64,000 bases of DNA from Clostridia bacterium (GCA_017546245.1 JAFYXI010000042.1:24513-88512), one strand, 5' to 3'. Positions 44,358-54,421 are shown, numbered from the stretch's first letter. The notes: generated by a model from the letters alone, not told the origin. Made by a program: numbers and translations.

Positions 44358-45812
44358 CTATTTAATATACTTTAAAGGATTTTGCGGTTTATCATTTTTT
44401 CTGACTTCAAAATGCAGATGCGGTCCTGTGCTGCGGCCTGTGTTTCCGACCTTTGCAATCGGGTCACCCTTTGCTACAACATCGCCCTCATCCACCAAAA
44501 GCTCGCTGCAATGAGCGTAATATGTTTCGTATCCGTTTGCGTGGTCGATTTTAACCATATAACCGTAACCACCGTCGTTATATTGCGAATAAGTAACGGT
44601 GCCGTTGTCAGATGCATAAATCATTGTTCCGACAGATGCACCAATATCAATACCGCAATGCTCACGATTCCAGCGAGGACCAAATTCGGAGGTTAAAGTA
44701 CCGCTGGTTGGCTGTGCAAAATCGCCTGTGCCAACCTTTGACGGAGGCTCTTTTGTTCCTGTTAATTCTATCTGTTTAACCGGCTGAGAAATAATTTCTT
44801 CTGATAAAACAGTTTTTTCAACCTCTTCGCCGTTTACCTTTACAGAATAATATTTAATATGTCTTAAGCCGTTTTTGCCTTGCTGTATGATTTTTTTATC
44901 ACCGATATATTTAGAATCGTCATATCTTTGCTCTGTTTCAAACGGAACAACCTCTTCGCCCTCTGCTTCTGAAGTTGACTGCACCAAAAGAGTGCATTCT
45001 TTGCCGCTGTTTAAAAATGTGAGCGCATCCTGCTTGTTTTTTAAAATTTTAAGCGGAACAAACTGATTGCTTACCTCAACACGTGAGTTGAATGATAAAA
45101 ATGCACCGTCCTCAGCAAATTGCTGTTTATATTCTTCTAAAAGATTTAGTGCATCGTCTTTTGATGCCAAAGCAACTACTGTTTTATCGTCAATTGTTAT
45201 TCCCCAGGCAGGAATCATATCGCTCGAGGTCGATTTTAAACGCTCTTTAACATCGCCGGGCTCGCTGAACTGACCTTTGCCGACCAAAACTGTGCTTACT
45301 TTAAGCTCGCCTGACGGTTCAAAATCAATTGCCGCAGCATCTAAAACCTCTTCTTTAACGTCAGAGAGAATTTCGTAGTATACCTTTTTGCTGGGCAAAG
45401 TTCCTATCTCTTTATCGCCCAGCTTAACGTGGCAGGCCAATGAGCAAGTGCCGAAAACCACCGACACCAAAATAGTTGCTGCAATAACTGATGCTGCGCC
45501 CGATATTGCCAGTTTTTTTGTGCGTCCTGCGGCATTTTCAAAAGCACATTTTATCCCTGAAATTATATGTTTTTTTACGCTTTTTAAAGAATTGTACAAC
45601 ACAGATGTATAAGCTGTACCTGTGTTTAAAAGCTCTGATTTTAATTTATCTGATACTATATCTTCGTTATTTAATTCTGCTTTTACCCATTCGGTAACGC
45701 AAGCCTTTTGGCTTTCGCCCTTTGTGGTGCTATGCACTTTTTGTGCAGAGTAATATCCTTTTGGTGACCTGCTTATTTTTGTCACCGTAGCCTCTGTCTT
45801 CTCAGAGTACAC
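44358..45812 (-). CDS. M23 metallopeptidase with G5 domain
   Basis: Cell-wall peptidase of about 484 residues. One membrane helix near residues 105-130 (AISGAASVIAATILVSVVFG) anchors it; a long extracellular region includes a G5 domain (about 275-350, VPFETEQRYDD to KTVLSEEIISQPV). The LytM/M23 domain at the C-terminus has HCGIDIG, YYAHCSEL and HLHFEV, so zinc ligands are intact and it should cleave peptidoglycan cross-bridges. GTG at 45812 is seven bases from GGGAG. Confidence 0.9.
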   Translation of the reverse strand: MYSEKTEATVTKISRSPKGYYSAQKVHSTTKGESQKACVTEWVKAELNNEDIVSDKLKSELLNTGTAYTSVLYNSLKSVKKHIISGIKCAFENAAGRTKKLAISGAASVIAATILVSVVFGTCSLACHVKLGDKEIGTLPSKKVYYEILSDVKEEVLDAAAIDFEPSGELKVSTVLVGKGQFSEPGDVKERLKSTSSDMIPAWGITIDDKTVVALASKDDALNLLEEYKQQFAEDGAFLSFNSRVEVSNQFVPLKILKNKQDALTFLNSGKECTLLVQSTSEAEGEEVVPFETEQRYDDSKYIGDKKIIQQGKNGLRHIKYYSVKVNGEEVEKTVLSEEIISQPVKQIELTGTKEPPSKVGTGDFAQPTSGTLTSEFGPRWNREHCGIDIGASVGTMIYASDNGTVTYSQYNDGGYGYMVKIDHANGYETYYAHCSELLVDEGDVVAKGDPIAKVGNTGRSTGPHLHFEVRKNDKPQNPLKYIK

Positions 45813-45952
45813 CAAACCACTCCCTTCAGTCTGTAGTAAGATTCTATGTAAAATAAGTCAAAGTTATTACAAAGTTGTTACAACGTCACCTATTCTACTA
45901 TAAAATTGCCAAAAACTCAACCCTTATTTTGTAAATATTTTATGAACTGCAA

Positions 45953-46864
45953 TTAAAAACAATGCACCCGACCCATAAAAATGAGCATTTTTAGGTTATC
46001 TTTTACTATTTTGTCGAATTGTGAAAGCGGCAGAGGATTTTCGCCCAAGCCTACCTCGATTGTATAGGCAGGAAGATAAAGCTCATTAATAACCCAGTCT
46101 TTATATCCTGAACAGCTGGCAACCCCCTCTGTTTGGTCTAAGTTATAGCCCGATAGTCTGCTTAGTTCTTCGGCAATTCTTTTTGCACGCTTTGTTGCCT
46201 TGCCGTCAAAATCGGCATAAATAATTTCACCCTGCGAATGATAGGCCGCACAGATGTCGGGCATAAGCTTTTTTGTAAAGCTTGCTAAGGCTGCCGATTC
46301 AGGCTCGCTTTCAGGTTTTTCGCCACTCCATCGGGTAGGACCGGGGCCTGTTATACCTAACTTTTCTGCAAAGGCGCATCCGCGCATAAAGGCGGCATCG
46401 TAATTGTGGTTTAAATCTACACCGCGAATATTTGCCTGCCATTTATTTTTAAAGTCGAGGCTTTCATTGTTTGCAGCTATCAGCTTTGTGCGTATATCGT
46501 CGGGAATATCATCGGTCAAGCCGTTTACAGAAAGATTAACACCGTCAGGATTAAGCATAGGAATAATATAATAAGATGCCTCGTTATAAAGGTCAACAAT
46601 TTCTTCGTTTTCAAGATTTCGCTCTTTGCACATAATTTCAAGAAAGCGCATTAATAATAAGGAGGTTATCCACTCGTTTCCATGATGCGAACCGCATAAA
46701 AGAACACGGCAGCTGCCCTCGCCCCATCTTATTACAGGTATGTCGTTATCTAAAACCGATTTGCCTATACCGCCGATTTTTAAATAATGATAGCTTTTAA
46801 AAAGTGAAAGCAAATCATTAGTCATTTCGTTATAGTCATAATTTCGCGCGTTTGTTATAAACAT
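45953..46864 (-). CDS. M14 family zinc carboxypeptidase
   Basis: 303 residues from ATG 46864 behind GGAGG; earlier in-frame starts lack a ribosome site. Zinc-binding GSHHGNEW (HxxE) near residue 65, MLNPDGVNLS, VDLNHNYDA and the later His in AAYHSQGE; catalytic Glu in YTIEVGLG. Resembles the gamma-D-glutamyl-diamino acid peptidases that recycle or process peptidoglycan peptides. No signal peptide, so probably cytoplasmic. Confidence 0.88.
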   Translation of the reverse strand: MFITNARNYDYNEMTNDLLSLFKSYHYLKIGGIGKSVLDNDIPVIRWGEGSCRVLLCGSHHGNEWITSLLLMRFLEIMCKERNLENEEIVDLYNEASYYIIPMLNPDGVNLSVNGLTDDIPDDIRTKLIAANNESLDFKNKWQANIRGVDLNHNYDAAFMRGCAFAEKLGITGPGPTRWSGEKPESEPESAALASFTKKLMPDICAAYHSQGEIIYADFDGKATKRAKRIAEELSRLSGYNLDQTEGVASCSGYKDWVINELYLPAYTIEVGLGENPLPLSQFDKIVKDNLKMLIFMGRVHCF

Positions 46865-46923
46865 AAAAACCTCCGGCATTTTAGTCTTTAATATTAATAT
46901 ATAAAAGCGGACAAGAATAAAAT

Positions 46924-46951
46924 GTATATTTTTCCAAAAAAAGGGCACAAT
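46924..46951 (+). promoter_or_regulatory. Candidate sigma-F/G promoter of spoIIQ
   Basis: GTATA (46924-46928) and GGGCACAAT (46943-46951, matching GGNNANANT) with 14 bases between, 43 bases before the spoIIQ start. Spacing is one base short of the usual. Confidence 0.5.
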
Positions 46952-46993
46952 TTTGTTTGAGGATATTAATTTTAACGAAAGGAATAATTTAAA

Positions 46994-47767
46994 ATGGACA
47001 AGAAAAAAATAAAGGTAAAACCGGTAAAAGAAGAAAATAATTTAAAAGAAAAAAAGAAAATGAGCCGTTTTGGAAAGCTGTACATAGCTACGGCGATATG
47101 TACAGTTTGTGTATGTGTGGTTGCTTTAGCGTTTACGACAAAAATATCTGATTCGGCATTAAAACAGGCAGAAAAGATGGCGGTAAGCATTCCGACCGCC
47201 GCACCGATAGATTCTTTAATTAAAGAACCGGTCAATCTTGTGCCAATTGAGCCGATTAAAACTCCTGAACCTAAGCCTTTGCCCGAACGGTCTATAGAGC
47301 CGGTTAGTGAGCCTGATCAGGTAGAATCGGTTGAAACGGGATTGTTTAAAAAGAATGAAAAAATAAAGCTGGTAATGCCGACAGAGGGTGATATTTTAAA
47401 TGAATGCTCGCTTGACAAGCTTAAAAAATCTAAAACTCTTGGAGACTGGCGCACGCATAACGGTGTGGATATAAAGGCGGATATGTCTGATGCGGTAAAT
47501 GCGGCAGCGAGCGGAACGATAGTGCTTTCGGAATATGATTCACAGATGGGATATATAGTTAAAATTGAACATGAGGGCGGATACGAAACAGTTTATGCAA
47601 ATTTAGCATCTAATGAGATGGCAGAGGTTGGTAGAAAAATAAATGCAGGGGAGTGCTTGGGAGCAGTAGGTGACAGTGCAGTTTTTGAAAAATTAGAAGA
47701 GGGGCATTTGCATTTTGAATTAAAGAAGGACGGAAAATATATAAATCCTATGGAGTATATGCAATAA
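46994..47767 (+). CDS. spoIIQ: Stage II sporulation protein Q (SpoIIQ-like, LytM domain)
   Basis: 257 residues with a short cytoplasmic tail, one membrane helix (LYIATAICTVCVCVVALAF, about 30-48), a Pro/Glu-rich linker and a LytM domain (about 140-257). In the forespore, SpoIIQ binds mother-cell SpoIIIAH across the intermembrane space. The domain keeps HNGVD (His-x3-Asp) and HLHFE, so zinc binding is likely retained, as in clostridial SpoIIQ and unlike Bacillus. ATG follows AAAGGAA. Confidence 0.85.
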   Translation: MDKKKIKVKPVKEENNLKEKKKMSRFGKLYIATAICTVCVCVVALAFTTKISDSALKQAEKMAVSIPTAAPIDSLIKEPVNLVPIEPIKTPEPKPLPERSIEPVSEPDQVESVETGLFKKNEKIKLVMPTEGDILNECSLDKLKKSKTLGDWRTHNGVDIKADMSDAVNAAASGTIVLSEYDSQMGYIVKIEHEGGYETVYANLASNEMAEVGRKINAGECLGAVGDSAVFEKLEEGHLHFELKKDGKYINPMEYMQ

Positions 47768-47842
47768 AATAAAAGAACCGTAGCTAAGAGCAGTGTTGTC
47801 AAGGGCAGTAACAAAGCCTTCCCCTCAAGGGGAAGCCTTGCT

Positions 47843-47880
47843 AAAAGCCGAGTTTGTCTATTATGGCAAACTCGGCTTTT
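47843..47880. terminator. Terminator between spoIIQ and murB
   Basis: AAAAGCCGAGTTTG/CAAACTCGGCTTTT stem, A- and T-flanked, between convergent genes. A second hairpin with CTTCCCCT/AGGGGAAG lies just before it. Confidence 0.9.
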
Positions 47881-47925
47881 GATTTATAAGTAACACTCCG
47901 CATAAGCTACGGCATTTTTTGTTAT

Positions 47926-48840
47926 TCAAAATTCGCCAATCATTTTAACCTCGCAGCACAATTCTACACCGAATTGTTTAAATACAGTTTCCTTTATTTT
48001 ATCAATCAGGGCACAAACATCAGATGCGGTTGCATCTCCCGTTTGGTTTATAACAAAGCCTGAGTGCTTTTCTGATACGGCTGCGCCGCCGACGGATGCG
48101 CCTTTTAAGCCTGCATCTTCGATAAGCTTTGCGGCAAAATATCCTTCAGGTCGTTTAAATGTACTGCCTGCGCTGGGATATTCTAACGGCTGTTTTTCTC
48201 TGCGGCGTGCATTTAAGTCTTTCATAACTGCCTTAATCTCTTCTTCGGGGGCATCCTTTAGCTTGATTTTAGCAGATAAAATATACTTATCGCCGTCTGT
48301 AAAGGCGCTGCCGCGATAAACAAATTTATGCTCTGAATCTTTTAATTCTTTAATATTGCCGTTTGCATCGAGATAAGTTGTAGAGATAACAACATCTTTC
48401 ATTTCGCCACCGTATGCTCCTGCGTTCATATATACAGCGCCGCCGACTAAGCCGGGGATTCCACCCGCAAACTCTAAACCCGAAAGGCTGTTTGCTGCGG
48501 CAAAATTGGCAAGCTTAACCAAGGTTACGCCACTACCGGCAGTAATTATGTTATCTTTTTTTGTAATGTTGTCAAAGCCTTTGCCTGTTTTAATTACAAC
48601 ACCTCTTATACCCTTATCGCCTACAAGCAGATTCGAGCCTGCGCCCATCACGAAAAACGGAACAGACTCTTTTTTTAAAAAGCTGATTAATTCACAAAAT
48701 TTTTCGGGTGATTCGGGTTCGATAAATACATCTGCAGGACCGCCTATTCGAAAAGAGGTATGATTTTTCATCGGCTCGTCAAAAAAAACATTTTCTTTTT
48801 GCAGATTAATAATATAATCCTTGCATAGATTGCTGAGCAA
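47926..48840 (-). CDS. murB: UDP-N-acetylenolpyruvoylglucosamine reductase MurB
   Basis: NADPH/FAD enzyme making UDP-MurNAc for peptidoglycan. FAD motifs FFVMGAGSNLLVGDKGIRGVVI and SGLEFAGGIPGLVGGAVYMNAGAYGGE, the catalytic Ser in YPSAGSTFKRP, and a C-terminal Glu in ELCCEVKMIGE. 304 residues, type II form. TTG at 48840 is eight bases after GGAGG. Follows the PHP and hprK genes, the usual clostridial cluster. Confidence 0.95.
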   Translation of the reverse strand: MLSNLCKDYIINLQKENVFFDEPMKNHTSFRIGGPADVFIEPESPEKFCELISFLKKESVPFFVMGAGSNLLVGDKGIRGVVIKTGKGFDNITKKDNIITAGSGVTLVKLANFAAANSLSGLEFAGGIPGLVGGAVYMNAGAYGGEMKDVVISTTYLDANGNIKELKDSEHKFVYRGSAFTDGDKYILSAKIKLKDAPEEEIKAVMKDLNARRREKQPLEYPSAGSTFKRPEGYFAAKLIEDAGLKGASVGGAAVSEKHSGFVINQTGDATASDVCALIDKIKETVFKQFGVELCCEVKMIGEF

Positions 48841-48858
48841 AAGACTTACCTCCTAATA

Positions 48859-49635
48859 TTATTTATTAAATACATCTAACGTTGGCAAACCAAAAGGCTC
48901 TTCGCTTTCAAAGCGCGAACGTTTAAACCCTTTGCGTTTGCATAAATACGAAATGAATTTTTCGGCAGTTAGATTCATAATTAAATCTTCGCTTACACCG
49001 GCTCTTTTAACAAGCTCCTGCGCCACCTCGGTGCGCGCCATTTCGTAAATGCTGTGAGCATCTGTGCTTATTACAATTTTAACGCCTAATTCTGCACATC
49101 GTTTTGCTATTTTAAGGCAGTTTTCTAAGCTGCCTTTTCTGGTTGCAAAAGAGTGATTGTTTATTTCGATAATTTTATCCTGCTTTTTAGCCTCGTTTAA
49201 AACCTTGTCTATATCGAACGGAAACTCAGGTGTTCCGCAATGACCTATAATATCTACATACGGATTTTTTAAAACGTTGATATAGGCTTCGGTATAATCT
49301 TCGGAAATTTCTTCTGAAAGAGCAGCTTCGTGAAAGCTGGTAATAACAAGGTCTAATCGGGCAAGTACCATTTCCGGCAAGTCAAGATTACCTTCAGAAT
49401 CAATTATATTCACCTCGGCACCCTGTAATACATAAATACCGTCTATTTTTCGGGGCAGAGCTTTTAAATTCAGAAAATGATATTCGTGAGGCGCATCGGG
49501 GATTGACGGTGCGTGGTCTGTGATTGCTATAAGCTCTAAGCCAAGCTGTTTTGCCCTTTCAAGCATCTCGGATATTGAATTATATGCGTGTGAACACGCG
49601 ATAGTATGAGTATGTGTTTCTGCTAAAAGTTTCAT
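48859..49635 (-). CDS. PHP domain phosphatase/phosphoesterase
   Basis: 258 residues. Metal-binding ETHTHTIACSH at the N-terminus, ITDHAPS, the later His in TSFHEA, IGHCGTPEF and VISTDAHS, all as in YcdX-like PHP hydrolases. ATG at 49635 is four bases after the hprK stop; GGGTGA in the end of hprK can serve as ribosome site. Substrate unknown. Confidence 0.9.
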   Translation of the reverse strand: MKLLAETHTHTIACSHAYNSISEMLERAKQLGLELIAITDHAPSIPDAPHEYHFLNLKALPRKIDGIYVLQGAEVNIIDSEGNLDLPEMVLARLDLVITSFHEAALSEEISEDYTEAYINVLKNPYVDIIGHCGTPEFPFDIDKVLNEAKKQDKIIEINNHSFATRKGSLENCLKIAKRCAELGVKIVISTDAHSIYEMARTEVAQELVKRAGVSEDLIMNLTAEKFISYLCKRKGFKRSRFESEEPFGLPTLDVFNK

Positions 49636-49639
49636 TTTT

Positions 49640-50563
49640 TTATTCACCCATCTGCTCAAGTAATCGGTTATTAAGCTCTTCTGCAGCATTATGACCCATT
49701 CTGCGCTGTCTGTGATTCATAGCTGCAACCTCTACAATAATTGCAAGGTTACGACCCGGCTTTATCGGAATTGTAAGCGACGGAACTTTAAGTCCCAATA
49801 CTTCGGTTGACTCGGTATCCAATCCCAGACGGTCGTAATGCTTTCCGCTTTGCCAGGGCTCAAGATTTATAATAAGGTCAATGTTTTCTGTATCTTTAAC
49901 AGCACCCATACCGAAGATACGTTTAACATCGACAATACCTATACCGCGAAGCTCGATAAAATGACGTATAATTTCGGGCGAACTGCCGACTAAGGTTTTT
50001 GAGCTTACACGTTTGATTTCAACAGCGTCATCGGCAACCAGTCGGTGTCCGCGCTTAACAAGCTCTATTGCAGTTTCGCTCTTTCCGACACCGCTTTCGC
50101 CTATTAACAAAATACCTTCGCCATATACTTCAACCAAAACACCGTGCATTGTAGTCATCGGGGCAAGGCTTACATTAAGAGCTAAAATAAGACCGCTCAT
50201 AAAACGGGAGCTTGCCAGCGGTGTACGCAGCACAGTTCGGTTATATTTTTTTGCACATTCCATTATTTCAGGAAAAACATCCATATCACGAGTGATAATA
50301 AGTGCAGGAATAGGATGAACAAAAAGCTGCTCTAATCTTTTTAAACGTTCGTCAGAGTCTAACTTTTCTAAATAAGTATGCTCAACCTTACCTAAAATCT
50401 GAATGCGGTTAGAATCAAAGTAATCAAAAAATCCTGCTATCTGCAAGCTGGGGCGGTTAACCTCGGCAACAGTAATGGGAATATCTTCATATCCGTTGGG
50501 GGCATAAATAATTTCAAGATTATGTTCAGCAATAATTGTACCTAATTTTACAGAAGTGGTCAT
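49640..50563 (-). CDS. hprK: HPr kinase/phosphorylase
   Basis: Phosphorylates HPr at the regulatory Ser for carbon catabolite control. P-loop GESGVGKSETA near residues 153-163, HprK signature ELRGIGIVDVKRIFGMGAV near 203-221, and an N-terminal domain of the MurF-like type. 307 residues, complete. Links the window's sugar-use operons to global catabolite repression. Confidence 0.96.
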   Translation of the reverse strand: MTTSVKLGTIIAEHNLEIIYAPNGYEDIPITVAEVNRPSLQIAGFFDYFDSNRIQILGKVEHTYLEKLDSDERLKRLEQLFVHPIPALIITRDMDVFPEIMECAKKYNRTVLRTPLASSRFMSGLILALNVSLAPMTTMHGVLVEVYGEGILLIGESGVGKSETAIELVKRGHRLVADDAVEIKRVSSKTLVGSSPEIIRHFIELRGIGIVDVKRIFGMGAVKDTENIDLIINLEPWQSGKHYDRLGLDTESTEVLGLKVPSLTIPIKPGRNLAIIVEVAAMNHRQRRMGHNAAEELNNRLLEQMGE

Positions 50564-50727
50564 ATTAAAGCACAGCCTTTCTTAAGTGAAATTTGTGTCC
50601 ATTATTATTATACTACAATAAATTAAATTTTTAAATACTAAAATTATTTATTTTTATACTTTATTTTTTTATGGTTTTGGTGTAAAATAGTATATTAGTG
50701 ATGATTATATATCAAGGAGGATTACAT

Positions 50728-50997
50728 ATGAGAGCAATAATTACTGTTATAGGTACAGACAAGGTGGGAATAATAGCTGAGGTAAGTCGTGTTCTCGCTG
50801 AGAATCAGGTTAATATTTTAGATATTTCGCAGACGATTATGCAGGATATGTTTACTATGATTATGTTGGTTGACGTATCAAAATCAAAAATTGCTTTTTC
50901 TGCACTTTCAGATACTCTTTCGTCTTTAGGCGATGCGCTCGGTCTTTCCATTCGCATACAGCACGAGGACCTGTTTAATTCGATGCACAGAATCTAA
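50728..50997 (+). CDS. ACT domain-containing protein
   Basis: 89-residue single ACT domain: RAIITVIGTDKVGIIAEVSRVLAENQVNILDISQTIMQD. ATG at 50728 is eight bases after AAGGAGG. Pairs with UPF0210 27 bases downstream, an arrangement conserved across Firmicutes. Likely an amino-acid-responsive regulator of its partner. Confidence 0.92.
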   Translation: MRAIITVIGTDKVGIIAEVSRVLAENQVNILDISQTIMQDMFTMIMLVDVSKSKIAFSALSDTLSSLGDALGLSIRIQHEDLFNSMHRI

Positions 50998-51024
50998 AAC
51001 GTGCTGTAAAGGAGTGAAAATACA

Positions 51025-52386
51025 ATGATAAACAGATTGGAAATTTTAGAAACCATCAAGATGATAAGCGAAGAGCACTTAGATGTGCGTACGGTTACCA
51101 TGGGAATTTCGCTTTTGTCTTGTGCTGCAAACGATATTGATACTGTTTGCACACGTATTTATGATAAAATTACACATCAGGCAGAACATTTAGTTAAAAC
51201 TGCTGTTGATATTGAAACCGAGTTTGGTATTCCGATTATAAACAAGAGAATTTCGGTAACGCCTGCTGCGCTAATATGCGAAAGCATTAAAGATGCAGAC
51301 TCGTTTGTTAAGGTTGCGCAAGCCTTGGACAAGGCGGCAAAAACTACGGGTGTTGACTTTATAGGCGGATTTTCAGCTTTAGTACATAAGGGTGCAACCC
51401 GTGGGGACAAGCTTTTAATTGATTCTATTCCCGAGGCACTTGCAACAACTGACAAACTGTGCTCAAGTGTAAATGTGGGAACAACAAAAGCCGGTCTTAA
51501 TATGGATGCGGTACGTAAAATGGGCGAGGTTATAAAGCAAACTGCGCATTTAACCGAAGATAAAGACGGGTTTGGCTGTGCCAAATTAGTTGTGTTCTGC
51601 AATGCGGTTGAAGATAATCCGTTTATGGCAGGAGCATTTCACGGAGTAGGTGAGCCTGATGCAGTTATTAATGTCGGCGTATCCGGTCCGGGCGTTGTAA
51701 AATGTGCTCTTGAAAAAGTAAAAGGAGCAGACTTCGGAACAGTTGCCGATACAATAAAAAATACAGCATTTAAAATTACCAGAATGGGTCAGCTTGTTGC
51801 GCAGGAAGCATCTAAACGTCTTAATATTCCGTTTGGTATTGTTGACTTGTCGTTGGCACCTACACCTGCTGTCGGCGATTCGGTTGCATATATTTTAGAA
51901 GAAATGGGTCTTGAGCAATGCGGAACTCACGGCACAACCGCAGCGCTGGCGCTTTTAAACGATGCAGTTAAAAAAGGTGGCGTTATGGCTACATCTTATG
52001 TAGGCGGTCTTTCGGGTGCGTTTATTCCCGTAAGTGAGGATGCAGGTATGATAGCGGCGGCTCAGTCGGGTGCTCTTTCTCTTGAAAAGTTAGAGGCCAT
52101 GACATGCGTATGCTCAGTTGGCCTTGATATGATTTGTATTCCGGGTGATACAAGTGCCGAAACAATTTCTGCAATTATTGCAGACGAGGCGGCAATCGGT
52201 ATGGTAAACAATAAAACAACGGCAGTCAGAGTAATTCCTGCTCCGGGTAAAAAGGTCGGAGATGTTGTAGAATTTGGTGGATTGTTAGGCAGTGGCCCTG
52301 TTATGAACGTAAATTTAAAATCGAGTGCAGATTTTATTGCCCGTGGCGGCAGAATCCCTGCACCGATACATAGCTTAAGAAACTGA
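51025..52386 (+). CDS. UPF0210/PFL family protein (DUF711)
   Basis: 453 residues, cytoplasmic. Conserved blocks include [61 protein letters not shown] and [21 protein letters not shown] conserved bacterial family with a pyruvate formate-lyase-like fold, but without a radical Gly site. Function unknown. Preceded by its ACT partner. Confidence 0.92.
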   Translation: MINRLEILETIKMISEEHLDVRTVTMGISLLSCAANDIDTVCTRIYDKITHQAEHLVKTAVDIETEFGIPIINKRISVTPAALICESIKDADSFVKVAQALDKAAKTTGVDFIGGFSALVHKGATRGDKLLIDSIPEALATTDKLCSSVNVGTTKAGLNMDAVRKMGEVIKQTAHLTEDKDGFGCAKLVVFCNAVEDNPFMAGAFHGVGEPDAVINVGVSGPGVVKCALEKVKGADFGTVADTIKNTAFKITRMGQLVAQEASKRLNIPFGIVDLSLAPTPAVGDSVAYILEEMGLEQCGTHGTTAALALLNDAVKKGGVMATSYVGGLSGAFIPVSEDAGMIAAAQSGALSLEKLEAMTCVCSVGLDMICIPGDTSAETISAIIADEAAIGMVNNKTTAVRVIPAPGKKVGDVVEFGGLLGSGPVMNVNLKSSADFIARGGRIPAPIHSLRN

Positions 52387-52609
52387 TTTGATAGGTAATA
52401 ACAGTTTTAATATCAATTTTTTAAAAAATATAATTATTTGTGTATAAAAACAGAATAAGGGGAAAAGATAGTATTGACCTCACAAAATACATTGAAACCG
52501 ACTTATCCCCAAAGTCGGAAACCCCCTTTAAAATGGGAACGGAAAAAGTACAGAACGTAAAATTAGGACGTAGGTTGTCTATTCTGCATCTTTTTACGAT
52601 TCCTACCGT
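52387..52609. other. Non-coding spacer before the repeat
   Basis: No convincing gene; AT-rich. A 63-residue frame starting at 52440 runs into the repeat and lacks a ribosome site. Confidence 0.4.
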
Positions 52610-52967
52610 AAAAGGAGCTGTAGCAAAATGAAATTCATTTTGCTACAGCTCCTTTGGGATGGACGGAAAATAGCGCAGTACTCTTTCGAGTATCATCGGG
52701 CACTAAGAGCAAAGCATCGTTGCACTCGCTTTGTCAAAGTGCCCAGTGTTACTGGACAAACTGAACCCGTAGGGGTTACCCGAAGGCGTACGTGGGTACG
52801 TCGAGAGGTGAAGTTTGTTCAAAACACAAGGCATTATAAAAAGGAATTCGTTAAATAACGAATTCCTTCATTAATTTTTATCTTATTTTAACTTTTAATT
52901 TTAAATAAAAAACAAGGTATGCATTTTATTTGCCTTGTGTGGTGTGCGCATTTTGCTACAGCCCTTT
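52610..52967. repeat. MITE-like repeat, copy 1
   Basis: 358 bases. Left end is a 45-base palindrome, AAAGGAGCTGTAGCAAAATG and its complement; right end is GCGCATTTTGCTACAGCCCTTT, giving terminal inverted repeats. Internal hairpin AAGGAATTCGTTA/TAACGAATTCCTT. Carries a frame of 76 residues starting MKFILLQLLWDGRKIAQ at 52628. Its right end abuts the stop of the DJ-1 gene. Copy 2 is at 57170-57480 in the opposite direction. Confidence 0.85.
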
Positions 52968-52970
52968 GTA

Positions 52971-53516
52971 TTATTCGTCATATAACATACCTTTTCTTAT
53001 CTTAATTGCAGCATCTTCTTTTCCCAGCCATTTTGCTATGGCAAAGGCAAAATCGTGAGATGTGCCCGCGCCGCGCGATGTTATAACATTATCGCAAACG
53101 CATACGCGGTCAGTAAGGGCGGTTGCACCTAAAAGCTTATCTTCAAAACCAGGATAGCACACAGCATTTTTTTCTTTTAAAAGTCCGGCAGCACCTAATA
53201 CCTTTGGAGCGGCACATATTGCGGCAACAAGACCGCCGTTTTTATAGCATTCGGTTAATTTCTGATTAACCTCGGCACTTGCCTCAAGATTATCTGCGCC
53301 CGGCAGACTGCCCGGCAAAATAACAGCCGTTGGGGTTATATCCATTATTTCGGGCATGCGCAGATCTGCTACAACAGGAATGTGATGTGCACCCATAACT
53401 GCGTTTGAGTTGCTTACAGAAACTGTTTTTACATCTATGCCGCACCTGCGCAGAATATCTACGGTTGCGAGCGCCTCAATTTCTTCAAATCCATCTGCTA
53501 AAAAAAGAATAACCAT
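52971..53516 (-). CDS. DJ-1/PfpI family protein
   Basis: 181-residue class I glutamine amidotransferase-like protein of the DJ-1/ThiJ group. Acid in LADGFEEIEA, nucleophile-elbow Cys in VAAICAAPKVLGAAGLL, and SRGAGTSHDFAFAIA near the end. Usually a deglycase/chaperone or stress protein; exact activity unknown. ATG follows GGAGG. Confidence 0.93.
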   Translation of the reverse strand: MVILFLADGFEEIEALATVDILRRCGIDVKTVSVSNSNAVMGAHHIPVVADLRMPEIMDITPTAVILPGSLPGADNLEASAEVNQKLTECYKNGGLVAAICAAPKVLGAAGLLKEKNAVCYPGFEDKLLGATALTDRVCVCDNVITSRGAGTSHDFAFAIAKWLGKEDAAIKIRKGMLYDE

Positions 53517-53639
53517 TACACATTCCTCCTATAATATTTGTTAAAACAAGCTTGATTTTAATATTAATTTAATATATGATATATTTACCTTATCATTATA
53601 TACAATTTTTTTGTAAAACACAAGCGGAGAGTGATATTT

Positions 53640-54347
53640 TTGCAAACAATTTTGGTGGATGCACGTTTTTATGACGAAATTAAGAGCGTGTGGGGGAAAG
53701 ATTACCGAATATTACCGTCTTATGTCAGCAAATTGCTGGCAGAGCCGGTGTGTGCGCATCCGGATATGACAATCTGTTCATTAGGCGGCGGCATATATGT
53801 ATGCTCGCCCGACAGCTTTGACTATTACAGTCGTATACTGGCTGATTGTGATATTAAATTGGTACAGGGTGCGACCTGTCTTAAGAGTAACTACCCCGAA
53901 GATATTGCATATAATGTAGCAAGAGCGGGCAAATGCCTGATAGGTCACGAGATGTTTTCTGACCCTGTCCTCCTGCAAATTGCAAAAGAAAACGGTTTGT
54001 TGTTCTATCCGACAAAGCAAGGCTATGCCAAATGTTCCTCCTGTATTATTTCAGAAAATGCTCTGATTACGTCAGACCCCTCCATTGTCCGCTCGGCGCA
54101 GGAGGCAGGGATTGATGTACTTAAAATCCGACCGGGTTATGTAAATTTAAAAGGCTATGACTGCGGATTTATAGGCGGTGTTTGCGGAGTAACCCCAAAA
54201 GGTGAACTGCTATGCTTTGGTGATATGAGCAGTCATCCTGATTACATAGAAATATGCGATTTTTTGAAAAAACACAATGTAGCCTTAAAAGATTTAAAAA
54301 ACAGACCGCTTGAAGATACAGGAACAATTTTAAGTATATATGCTTAA
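53640..54347 (+). CDS. Conserved clostridial protein (DUF6873-like)
   Basis: About 235 residues, cytoplasmic. Motifs include LLAEPVCAHPDMTICSLGGGIYVC, KQGYAKCSSCIIS, ITSDPSIVRSAQ and YDCGFIGGVCGV. I recognise it as a conserved clostridial family, probably DUF6873 with a GME-type fold, of unknown function. TTG at 53640 (about nine bases from GCGGAGAG) is preferred over GTG at 53631. Followed by ytxC. Confidence 0.7.
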   Translation: MQTILVDARFYDEIKSVWGKDYRILPSYVSKLLAEPVCAHPDMTICSLGGGIYVCSPDSFDYYSRILADCDIKLVQGATCLKSNYPEDIAYNVARAGKCLIGHEMFSDPVLLQIAKENGLLFYPTKQGYAKCSSCIISENALITSDPSIVRSAQEAGIDVLKIRPGYVNLKGYDCGFIGGVCGVTPKGELLCFGDMSSHPDYIEICDFLKKHNVALKDLKNRPLEDTGTILSIYA

Positions 54348-54380
54348 AATCGGCTCATAATAAGCATTGAGAATGGAAAG

Positions 54381-54421
54381 CTGCCGTAAAAGTATCCGAA
54401 AAACGGGTATTTTTACGGCAG
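54381..54421 (+). promoter_or_regulatory. Long hairpin in the ytxC leader
   Basis: CTGCCGTAAAA/TTTTTACGGCAG outer stem and TATCCG/CGGGTA inner stem around an AAAAA loop. There is no clear T-tract after it, so it may be an attenuator or RNA-stability element rather than a simple terminator. Confidence 0.6.
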
